A stretch of 34,137 nt of DNA from CAZNNH01 sp964574335 (GTDB taxonomy: Bacteria > Acidobacteriota > Vicinamibacteria > Fen-336), in NCBI GenBank assembly GCA_964574335.1, contig CAZNNH010000055.1:1-34137 (forward strand), in the 5' to 3' direction. The notes under the pieces are model-generated. The model was not told where the DNA came from. It was given only the letters and a program-made list of their open reading frames with translations, and did no database searches. This document shows, one piece after another, positions 15,017 through 22,299 of the stretch; position 1 is the first letter of the stretch; every line of letters starts with the position of its first letter. The position numbers and the translations under genes are program-made.

Positions 15017-17056
15017 ATGGCCTTCGCGATCGTGGCCCGGCTGCGTGACATGAGCCTGAAGGGCAAGGTCACGCTCACCCTGACGGCGGTCTTCACCACG
15101 ATCGTCAGCTTCTTCCTGGTGGCGCTCCTCCCCTTCCTGGCCGAGCAGCGCCAGCGGCTCCTGGAGCAGGACAAACATCTGCTGCTGACCCTGCGCGACA
15201 ACTACCAGCGTCAGATCATCTACGACCTGCTGAGCGAGAACCAGGAGTCGCTGGAGGTGACCGCCGCCGACCTGGCCCGCCAGCGGGGGATCGCGTGGGT
15301 GCGTATCCAGGCGCAGCGGGCGGACCTGGCGGCGACCGCCGACCGGGCCTGGATCCACCGCCTGATCGGCGAGAACCCGGCGCTGGCCGCCCGCCGGGAC
15401 GAGCCGCTGGTGCTCCTGGTCACCCAGGACGGACACGCCGACGTCCTGGGCCTGGACGGCCGCCTGGTGATCCAACGCCGGCCGGTGCCGTGGGAGCGGG
15501 TCCCCAGCCTCGACACCCCGGCCACGGCTACCCCGGCCGCCTGGTTCGAGGAGCGGCGGGTCGGCGGCGAGCCGATGCTGTACTTCACCGCGGCTTTGGA
15601 GGCGGCCGGCGACGAGTACGGCCGGCTCCACGTCCTCTACTCGCTGGCGGTGGTCAGCCGGGCCGAGGCGCTGACCCGTTTCACCTTCTTCGGGCTGGTT
15701 GGCACCACCTTCGTGCTGCTGCTGCTGCTGCTCAACGTGTTCATCTCACGGATGGTGATCGCCCCCGTCCAGCGGGTCCGCGAGGCGATGAGCCAGGCGG
15801 CCCGTGGGGAGCTCTCGACCCGGCTGCCGGTCCACTCGCGGGACGAGATCGGCGCCATCGCCGGCTCGTTCAATCGGATGGTCGAGGAGCTGGCCGCCTC
15901 CAAGCGGGCGATCGAGGACTACTCGCGCAACCTGGAGGCGCGGGTCGAGGAACGCACCCGGGAGCTTCGCCAGTCCGAGGCCAAGCTGCTGGCGGTCAAG
16001 AACCGCCTGGCCACCGTCATCGCCAACGTGGCTACCGGCGTGATCTCCCTCGACGGGCAGGGCCGCATCACTACCTTCAACGACCGCGCCGCCGAGATCC
16101 TGTCGGTGACGGTCCGTCCGCTGGAGGGGCAACACCTGGAGCAGGTGCTGGGCGAGGGCGAGGCCTGGCGGCTGATCGATCTGGTGACCGCGGTGCAGGA
16201 GGGGCGGACCGCCATCCGCGAGGCCCAGGTGAGCTGCCGCCTGCCCCGTGGGCGTCGAACCCTTTCGGTGGTGGCCTCCTCGCTTCACGGCGACGGCCAG
16301 GCCGACGGCGGCGTGGTGGTGGTGCTGGAGGACCTCACCCAGCTCCTGGCGTCCCAGCGGCTCGAGATCTGGAAGGAGGCGGTCGAGAAGGTGATCCACG
16401 AGATCAAGAACCCGCTGACCCCGGTGGGGCTGGCGGCTCAGACGCTGCAGAGCGCCCACGCCCGCGATCGGCGCAAGTTCGACGAGATCTTCCCCTCGGC
16501 GATCGGGATGATCCTGGGCGCGGTGCGTGACCTGAAGGCGTTGATCTCCGACTTCACCCAGTTCAGCCGTCTGCCCAAGGTCCTGCTGCAGCGGTGCGAG
16601 CTGAACCCCCTGGTCCAGGACGCTCTCGCCCCCTATCAGCACGGCAGCATCGACGGGGTGCGGGTGACCTCGCGCCTGGCGGCGGAGCTGCCGCCAGTCG
16701 AGGCCGACGCCGACCAGCTCAAGCGGGTGCTGCTGAACGTCATCAACAACGGCATCGAGGCGATGGAGCCGGCCGGCGGCGAGCTGATGGTGACCACCTC
16801 CCACGACACCGCCGCGCACCTGGCGGTGGTGACGGTGCGCGACGGCGGTGCCGGCATCGAGGACGTGGAGCGGATCTTCGAGCCCCACTACACCACCAAG
16901 GTGAAGGGGACCGGCCTGGGCCTGGCGATCGCCCGCCAGATCGTCGAGGAGCACGGAGGCGAGATCCGCGTGGCCAGCCAGCTCGGCGAGGGGACCAGCG
17001 TCGAGATCCGGTTGCCGGCGGCGCCGTCGGATCCTCCGGCGCTCCCGGACCGATGA
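15017..17056 (+). CDS. NtrY-like sensor histidine kinase
   Basis: 679-aa membrane histidine kinase. TM1 at about 22-44; a periplasmic region of about 175 residues; TM2 at about 221-243; HAMP; a coiled-coil (RVEERTRELRQSEAK); a PAS domain (NVATGVISLDGQGRITTFN); the H-box KVIHEIKNPLTP with His461; then HATPase_c with N-box NVINNGIEAM, DGGAGI, FEPHYTT and GTGLGLAI. The HEIKNPLTP box is characteristic of NtrY and related nitrogen-regulatory kinases. All catalytic motifs are present. It starts one base after the upstream lipoprotein gene, and no receiver or NtrC-type regulator is nearby, so it is an orphan at this locus. Confidence 0.93.
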   Translation: MAFAIVARLRDMSLKGKVTLTLTAVFTTIVSFFLVALLPFLAEQRQRLLEQDKHLLLTLRDNYQRQIIYDLLSENQESLEVTAADLARQRGIAWVRIQAQRADLAATADRAWIHRLIGENPALAARRDEPLVLLVTQDGHADVLGLDGRLVIQRRPVPWERVPSLDTPATATPAAWFEERRVGGEPMLYFTAALEAAGDEYGRLHVLYSLAVVSRAEALTRFTFFGLVGTTFVLLLLLLNVFISRMVIAPVQRVREAMSQAARGELSTRLPVHSRDEIGAIAGSFNRMVEELAASKRAIEDYSRNLEARVEERTRELRQSEAKLLAVKNRLATVIANVATGVISLDGQGRITTFNDRAAEILSVTVRPLEGQHLEQVLGEGEAWRLIDLVTAVQEGRTAIREAQVSCRLPRGRRTLSVVASSLHGDGQADGGVVVVLEDLTQLLASQRLEIWKEAVEKVIHEIKNPLTPVGLAAQTLQSAHARDRRKFDEIFPSAIGMILGAVRDLKALISDFTQFSRLPKVLLQRCELNPLVQDALAPYQHGSIDGVRVTSRLAAELPPVEADADQLKRVLLNVINNGIEAMEPAGGELMVTTSHDTAAHLAVVTVRDGGAGIEDVERIFEPHYTTKVKGTGLGLAIARQIVEEHGGEIRVASQLGEGTSVEIRLPAAPSDPPALPDR

Positions 17057-17086
17057 CGCGCCGGTTGGCCGGTTGGTCGGCGATCG

Positions 17087-17115
17087 TTGACTTCGCTCCG
17101 GGGAGGCCGTAGCCT
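17087..17115 (+). promoter_or_regulatory. Promoter of the cyanophycinase-like gene
   Basis: TTGACT (17087-17092) and TAGCCT (17110-17115) with 17-bp spacing. The -10 keeps the T-A.....T positions that matter most. It lies just after the kinase stop and 62 bases before GTG 17177. Confidence 0.5.
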
Positions 17116-17176
17116 GGCGCACTGCCCAGGGTGGGGATCGCGGCAGGACCGGATTCCGGGCCGCGTGGAGGTGTGA

Positions 17177-18067
17177 GTGACCCGCTGGAGGGCCATGCGC
17201 CCGCTCCGGTTGGCGTTCTTGGTGGTGGCCGTCGGGCTGGCGCCCGCCGCGGTTCCGTCGTCGGCCGGTCCGGCCAGGGGGTACCTGCTGATCATTGGCG
17301 GTGGGGAGCGGACCGGCGACGTCATGGCCCGTTTCGTCCAGCTCGCCGGTGGGGCTCGCGCCCGGATCGCCGTCATTCCCAACGCCAGCTCGGTGCCCGA
17401 CGAGGTCGGTAAGGAGCAGGTCGCCGAGCTGGTCGCTGCCGGGGCGGGTCACGCCTTCGACGTGAACCTGACCCGACAGCCCCCGGACGCGGCGTCGACG
17501 CTGCAGGCCTTGGAGGGCACAACCGGCGTCTTCTTCTGCGGGGGCGACCAGTCGAGGCTGACGGCCGCTCTCGGCGGCACCCCTCTTCTGGAGAGGATCC
17601 GGCGCCTCTACGCCGACGGTGGCGTGGTGGGCGGGACCAGCGCCGGCGCGGCGGTGATGAGCGGCCTGATGATCACCGGAGACGAGCGCCGCCGCCCTGA
17701 GGAGGACGAGGCGTTCAGCGTCATCCTGAAGGACGACGTCGTCACCGCCGCCGGCTTCGACCTTCTGGAAGGCACCATCGTCGACCAGCACTTCCTGGCC
17801 CGCAAGCGGCACAATCGGCTGATCTGCCTGGTGCTCGAGCACCCCGAGCTGCTGGGGATCGGGATCGACGAAGACACGGCAATCCTGGTGTCTCCCGACC
17901 GCACCTTCGAGGTGCTCGGGCGCCGGCAGGTGCTGGTGCTCGACGCCTCGTCGGCCCGCAACCTCGGCGCCGACGCCGAAGGCCGGCTGTCCGGCGAAGG
18001 GCTGACGCTGCACCTGCTCCGGGCGGGACAACGTTTCGACCTGGCCTCCCGAACGCCCCTCGACTGA
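17177..18067 (+). CDS. Exported cyanophycinase-like serine peptidase
   Basis: 296-aa peptidase S51/cyanophycinase-type protein with an N-terminal signal-like stretch (LRLAFLVVAVGLAPAA). Motifs in order: LIIGGGERTGDVMARFV, FFCGGDQSRL, GGTSAGAAVMSG with the nucleophile Ser155, and DQHFLARKRHNRL. This is the catalytic set of cyanophycinase, which cleaves cyanophycin to beta-Asp-Arg dipeptides. Exported forms exist in bacteria that degrade external polymer or process other peptides. No cphA is nearby. GTG 17177 has GGAGG 5 bases upstream; the internal ATG at 17195 is an alternative. The neighbouring convergent genes encode an M20 peptidase and a transporter, but on the other strand. Confidence 0.88.
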   Translation: MTRWRAMRPLRLAFLVVAVGLAPAAVPSSAGPARGYLLIIGGGERTGDVMARFVQLAGGARARIAVIPNASSVPDEVGKEQVAELVAAGAGHAFDVNLTRQPPDAASTLQALEGTTGVFFCGGDQSRLTAALGGTPLLERIRRLYADGGVVGGTSAGAAVMSGLMITGDERRRPEEDEAFSVILKDDVVTAAGFDLLEGTIVDQHFLARKRHNRLICLVLEHPELLGIGIDEDTAILVSPDRTFEVLGRRQVLVLDASSARNLGADAEGRLSGEGLTLHLLRAGQRFDLASRTPLD

Positions 18068-18252
18068 AAGAGGCCCTCGGCCCGAGCCATTGGCTCTCGC
18101 CGTGACGGCTGCGGCCTGAGAGCAACGGTGTGCCGTGGGTCGCCCGGAGCGCGCGACTCGTTGATGAACGCCGATGTCAGCCGCGAGTCATGCCGTGCGG
18201 CTGACCAGGCTGGAGCGCGCGAAGCGGCGGACCCACGGCGCTCCGACCGGCC
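18068..18252. other. Convergent intergenic spacer
   Basis: 185 bases between two converging genes. Small hairpins GAGCC-GGCTC (18084-18096) and GCCG-CGGC (about 18099-18109) are present, but no T-run. No gene was recognised. Confidence 0.4.
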
Positions 18253-19677
18253 TCAGAACGGGCCCCAGCCCATCAGCACCGGCGGGACGAGAAGCAGGAA
18301 GCTCAGCGCGACCAGCACCAGCATCAACGGCAGGAACCACCGCGCCCACGTCTCCCATGGGATCCGGGCCATGCCCAGCACCCCCATCGTGATCGCCGAG
18401 GTGGGCAGGATCGGGTTGATGAACTCGCAGAGCTGGAAGGCGTAGACCATGGTCTGACGGGTCAGGCCGATCAGGTCGGCGAGCGGCGTCATGATCGGCA
18501 TGGTCAGCGCGGCCTGGGCGGTCCCCGAGTGGATGAAGAAGTTGATCACTGCCTGGACCACGAACATCACCTGGGCGGCCACGATTGGGGGGAGGCCGGC
18601 GATCGCCCCCGAGCTGTACTGGAGCAGGGTGTCGAGGATCAGTCCCTCCCGGGCGATGATCAGGAGGGCCCGGCCGCAGGCCACGATCAGGGCGACGCCC
18701 ACCATGTCCCTGGCGCCGGCCACGAAGCTCACCGCGATCTGGCTGGGTCCTCGCCCGCCCACCGCCCCCATCAGCAGGCCGGCGGCGAGGAAGAGGGCGC
18801 CGATCTCCTCGATGAACCACTGTTTCTCCAGGATCCCCCAGACCAGGACCACCAGGCAGGCCAGCAGCAGCAGCAGGACCAGCGCCCGACGCAGCGTCCA
18901 CGGCTCGGTGTCGTCATCGCTGGGGGGAGCGGCGCGGTCCCGCTGGCGGTCGAGCTGGAAGACCGGGCTCGACTCGGGCCGTCGCTTGACCCGCGCCGCG
19001 TAGACCATCACCCACGCGGTCACCACTCCGGTCCCGATGAGCCACGTCAGCAGGCGATAGCCCAACCCGGAGTAGAGCGGCAGGTCCGCGAGCCCCTGGG
19101 CGATTCCCACCGTGAACGGGTTGAAGAAGGCCGCCGCGAAGCCGGCGGCAGCGCCCAGGAACGGGATCGACACCCCCACGATGGAGTCGTAGCCCAGCGA
19201 CATCGAGAGCGGTACGAAGACCAGCACGAACGGGATCGTCTCCTCCCCCATGCCGAAGATCGAGCCGCCGAGTGAGAAGAGGACCATCATCGCCGGGATC
19301 AGCAGCCTTTCCAGGCGAGGCCGTGCGGTCAGCGCGGCGGTGAGGCGCCGGATGGCGAAGTGGAAGGTGCCGGTGTCCTGGATGACGCCAAAGGAGCCGC
19401 CGATCAGGAGCAGAAAGGCGATGATCTCCGCCCCGTCGAGAAAGCCACGGATCGGGGCGACTACCAGCCACTGCGGGCCCAGGTAGACCTTGTCCACGCG
19501 CTGGTAGGTGCCGGACACCGTCACCTGCCGTCCCTCGCGCTCGATACGCTGATAGGTGCCCGAGGGGACCAGCCAGGACATCAGCAGGACCAGGGCGACC
19601 AGCGCCCCCACGATCACCAGCGTGTGGGGCATGCGGACGGCGGGCGGGGCGGGCTCTGTCGCCGGACCGGAGGTCAC
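18253..19677 (-). CDS. YfcC-family permease (AbgT/DcuC-like)
   Basis: 474-aa polytopic membrane protein with about 11-13 hydrophobic helices. FSLGGSIFGMGEETIPF and NPFTVGIAQG in the first half and NFFIHSGTAQAALTMPIMTPL plus CEFINPILPTSA in the second are hallmarks of the YfcC family, whose members are predicted C4-dicarboxylate, arginine or basic amino-acid carriers. A charged loop of about 45 residues separates the halves. The GTG start overlaps the TGA of the upstream M20 peptidase gene by 4 bases, indicating coupling and suggesting uptake or export of that enzyme's substrate or product. Confidence 0.88.
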   Translation of the reverse strand: MTSGPATEPAPPAVRMPHTLVIVGALVALVLLMSWLVPSGTYQRIEREGRQVTVSGTYQRVDKVYLGPQWLVVAPIRGFLDGAEIIAFLLLIGGSFGVIQDTGTFHFAIRRLTAALTARPRLERLLIPAMMVLFSLGGSIFGMGEETIPFVLVFVPLSMSLGYDSIVGVSIPFLGAAAGFAAAFFNPFTVGIAQGLADLPLYSGLGYRLLTWLIGTGVVTAWVMVYAARVKRRPESSPVFQLDRQRDRAAPPSDDDTEPWTLRRALVLLLLLACLVVLVWGILEKQWFIEEIGALFLAAGLLMGAVGGRGPSQIAVSFVAGARDMVGVALIVACGRALLIIAREGLILDTLLQYSSGAIAGLPPIVAAQVMFVVQAVINFFIHSGTAQAALTMPIMTPLADLIGLTRQTMVYAFQLCEFINPILPTSAITMGVLGMARIPWETWARWFLPLMLVLVALSFLLLVPPVLMGWGPF

Positions 19678-20882
19678 AGTGTTGCCAGCAGGTCCGCCAG
19701 CAGGTCCGCCCGGCGGTCCAGGGAGTCGAGATCGAGGTACTCGGCGGTTGTGTGCATGCCGTCACCGGTTGGACCGAGACCGTCGACGACGGGGACCGTC
19801 TCGGGGCTCGCCATGAAGTTGGGGAAGGAGACCCCGCCGCGATCCTCCTCGACCACGAGCGGGAAGCCGCGCCGCGCAGCGAGGTCGACCACCCGCCGCA
19901 CCAGCGGCGCGCCCGGACCCCGCGGGTCCACCGGTGGGATGGTGGCGCCGACCTCGAAGGCGGCCGCCACCTCGTGGTCGCGAGCGACGCTCTCGGCCGC
20001 CGAGGCGAGCCTTGCCTCCGCCTCTGGGCCGTCGTCCCGCGAGAGAAAGCGGAGCTCGCCCTCCGCGCGCGCGCGGTCCGGAACCACGTTGAGCTGACGT
20101 GAGGTGCCGAGCAGACCGTGATGGCGAGCCAGATTCCCCACGAAGTCGGCGCCCCCGGCCACCAGCCGGCCGACGTTGACCGTTGGCCCGGGGCCGGGGC
20201 GCGACAGCGCCTGCGCGCGCACGCACCAGTCGGCGGCCGCCAGAAGCGCTGATCGCCCGCTCCAGTAGGCCAGCCCCGAGTGGGCGCTTCGGCCGCGGAC
20301 CTCGAGCCGCCACTCGGTCAGGCCTCGACGCCCGGCCACCAGCGTCTCACTACCGTCTCGCAGGCCGCCCGGCTCCAGCACCAGCACAGCCCGCGCGTCA
20401 CGGCTGAAGCGCCGCATTGCCCGGGCCGAGATCGCGCCCTCGGCCTCTTCGTCGGGAACCGCAACCAGCAAGAGGTCGGCCGGCGGGGCCTGCCCGCGCT
20501 CGGCAAGGCGCTCGAGAGCACCCACCAGCGTCGCCAGCCCCCCTTTCATGTCCAGGGCGCCGCTGGCGTGAAGCCGGCGACCTTCCAGTCGCGGCTCGAT
20601 CGCCGGGAGCACCGTGTCCAGATGCCCGACCAGCAGCAGGTGGGCCTCGCCCACCGCCGGCCCTCGGGCGACCAGAACCGGCTGAGGCGCTCCGCTCGCG
20701 TCCGGCTCGTCTGTGACATCCGTGGAAAGCCCGCAGCGCTCCAGATCCGCGGCGAGCCGGCTCGCCATTGCCCGCAAGCCGACCGTGTTCCCGCTCTCGG
20801 AGGAGATGGCACAGTAGGTGGACAGCCGCTCGACGGCGTCCGTCGAGCCGCCGGCCGGCGTTCCGGAGCCCACCCGGCTCAT
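19674..20882 (-). CDS. M20 family metallopeptidase (CPG2/ArgE-like)
   Basis: 402-aa zinc peptidase. Metal ligands appear in order: GHLDTV (His about 87), GALDMKGG, PDEEAEG (catalytic Glu and ligand Glu), a central Glu/Asp region, and DGMHTTAEY near the C-terminus. RGRSAHSG marks the dimerisation (lid) domain. The order matches glutamate carboxypeptidase/succinyl-diaminopimelate desuccinylase-like enzymes that remove C-terminal or acyl-linked amino acids. There is no signal peptide, so it is cytoplasmic. ATG 20882 with GGAGG 4 bases upstream is preferred over GTG 20885. It is coupled to the downstream YfcC-type carrier. Confidence 0.9.
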   Translation of the reverse strand: MSRVGSGTPAGGSTDAVERLSTYCAISSESGNTVGLRAMASRLAADLERCGLSTDVTDEPDASGAPQPVLVARGPAVGEAHLLLVGHLDTVLPAIEPRLEGRRLHASGALDMKGGLATLVGALERLAERGQAPPADLLLVAVPDEEAEGAISARAMRRFSRDARAVLVLEPGGLRDGSETLVAGRRGLTEWRLEVRGRSAHSGLAYWSGRSALLAAADWCVRAQALSRPGPGPTVNVGRLVAGGADFVGNLARHHGLLGTSRQLNVVPDRARAEGELRFLSRDDGPEAEARLASAAESVARDHEVAAAFEVGATIPPVDPRGPGAPLVRRVVDLAARRGFPLVVEEDRGGVSFPNFMASPETVPVVDGLGPTGDGMHTTAEYLDLDSLDRRADLLADLLATL

Positions 20883-20902
20883 CACCCCTCCGATCGGGGA
20901 GG

Positions 20903-20908
20903 ATTCTA
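20903..20908 (-). promoter_or_regulatory. -10 box of the peptidase/transporter operon
   Basis: TAGAAT on the minus strand, 20 bases before ATG 20882. No -35 box was recognised at the usual distance. The same hexamer precedes uvrA. Confidence 0.4.
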
Positions 20909-20934
20909 CCGGTTCGACGGAGCTTCCGGGCCGA

Positions 20935-22299
20935 TCACGACTTCCTGGCCTTGAGCAGGTCCTTCCTCTTGAGGTGCACCTTCTCGAAGGCGCTGGCCGG
21001 GATCACGTAGTACCAGCCGGCGAAGCGGGCATTCAGCTCTTCCGAGGCCTTCTTCCCCTCCTCGACCTGCTTCCTCCAGGCCTCGTGGGTCTCGAAGAGC
21101 CGCTTGTTCTCCCGGTCCTCCGGGCTCAGCTCGGCTTCGGCCTTGCTCTGGAAGGCGAGGCTGGCCGGGGCCTTGGGCTCGGGGAGCAGGCGCGGGTCGA
21201 AGGTGGTGGTGATGAAGAGGTAGCGGTTCTCGCCCGGCCCGCTGGCCTGGTCGTCGCTCTCCTCGGTGCCGGCGGTGACCGCATCTCCGCTCCCGTAGAC
21301 AACCTCGCCGAAGCGCAGCGTGTAGGTGACGCCGTCCTTGGTTTCCACCTGCGTCTCCCCCTCGTTGGAGAGGAGCTCCCCCATGCGGGTCAGGTAGTAG
21401 CCCCGGGACTGCAGCGAGAGGAGGTCCGCATGCGTCAGGGGCATGCTGGCCTCGGTCTGGCTGAGGCTGGCGGACAGGCCGGCCGGCTTGGGCCGCACCC
21501 CCACGATCGCAAGCTCGTCGATCGCGGTCAGCAGCGAGTTGAGCTTGGAGATGTCGAGCTCCTGGCCGGCGGGAGCCCGGTCCATCCGCCACTCGTTGTC
21601 CCGCTTCTCGACGGTCACCAGGTCACGCTCGTCGACGCGGCGGGTCATCTCGTCGATCGAGTAGTCCTTGAGCACCACCTTGCGGATGGCGTCCCGGTCG
21701 ACCTTGAGCAGGTCCTTCTCGATCCAGTCCTGGAACTTGGTCGAGAGGTCGATGTCCATCTTGGCCACGTACACCCGCTTCTGCCCCGGCACGCGGACGA
21801 AACGGTAGCCGGTTCGGCCCTCAGGCGTCTTGCCGATGATGAAGTCGGCCAGCACCTGCTCCCCCTCGCCCTTGAGGGTGACCCGGGTACCGCGCCCTTC
21901 CAGGGAGGAGGTGGTCTCGTCGAGGGGATCGACCACGCCGCAGGCCACGTGGTCGGCCACGTTGTCGGAGCGGAAGTCGTCCTTGCGGATCCCGATCACG
22001 CCGGCCGCGGTCTTGGCCAGGCGGTCGGCGCCGTCGGCGGGGTAGTCGTGGTGCGAGGGGATGGTCCAGCGGCCGTCCGAGAACGTGACCTTGAACGGTC
22101 GCGCCGACCCGGTGGCCTGGTCGAACTCGATCACCTCCAGGGTCTTGGCGGCGTTCGGGTCCTCGAACCCCGGGAAGAACGGCTCTCCCCGGTCGGCGAA
22201 GGCCTCGGGGACCGCCCTCCGCGGCGCCGTCGCCCAGGCAACCAGTAGCAGAAAGGCGGCGGCCGCGACGTAGGTCAGGGTCTTCTTGGTCTCGCTCAT
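20935..22299 (-). CDS. DUF4340 membrane-anchored protein of a Gld-like system
   Basis: 454-aa protein with one N-terminal membrane helix (LTYVAAAAFLLLVAWAT) and a large periplasmic part with repeated DUF4340-like features: FSDGRWTI, ADRLAKTAAGV, FIIGK and VRVPGQKRVYV, then DNEWRM. DUF4340 proteins accompany GldF/GldG-type ABC components and are thought to be part of the same envelope complex. The C-terminal ~110 residues are Lys/Glu-rich and possibly helical. The ATG overlaps the upstream gene's stop (ATGA, 22296-22299), so it is the third gene of a coupled operon. Confidence 0.85.
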   Translation of the reverse strand: MSETKKTLTYVAAAAFLLLVAWATAPRRAVPEAFADRGEPFFPGFEDPNAAKTLEVIEFDQATGSARPFKVTFSDGRWTIPSHHDYPADGADRLAKTAAGVIGIRKDDFRSDNVADHVACGVVDPLDETTSSLEGRGTRVTLKGEGEQVLADFIIGKTPEGRTGYRFVRVPGQKRVYVAKMDIDLSTKFQDWIEKDLLKVDRDAIRKVVLKDYSIDEMTRRVDERDLVTVEKRDNEWRMDRAPAGQELDISKLNSLLTAIDELAIVGVRPKPAGLSASLSQTEASMPLTHADLLSLQSRGYYLTRMGELLSNEGETQVETKDGVTYTLRFGEVVYGSGDAVTAGTEESDDQASGPGENRYLFITTTFDPRLLPEPKAPASLAFQSKAEAELSPEDRENKRLFETHEAWRKQVEEGKKASEELNARFAGWYYVIPASAFEKVHLKRKDLLKARKS

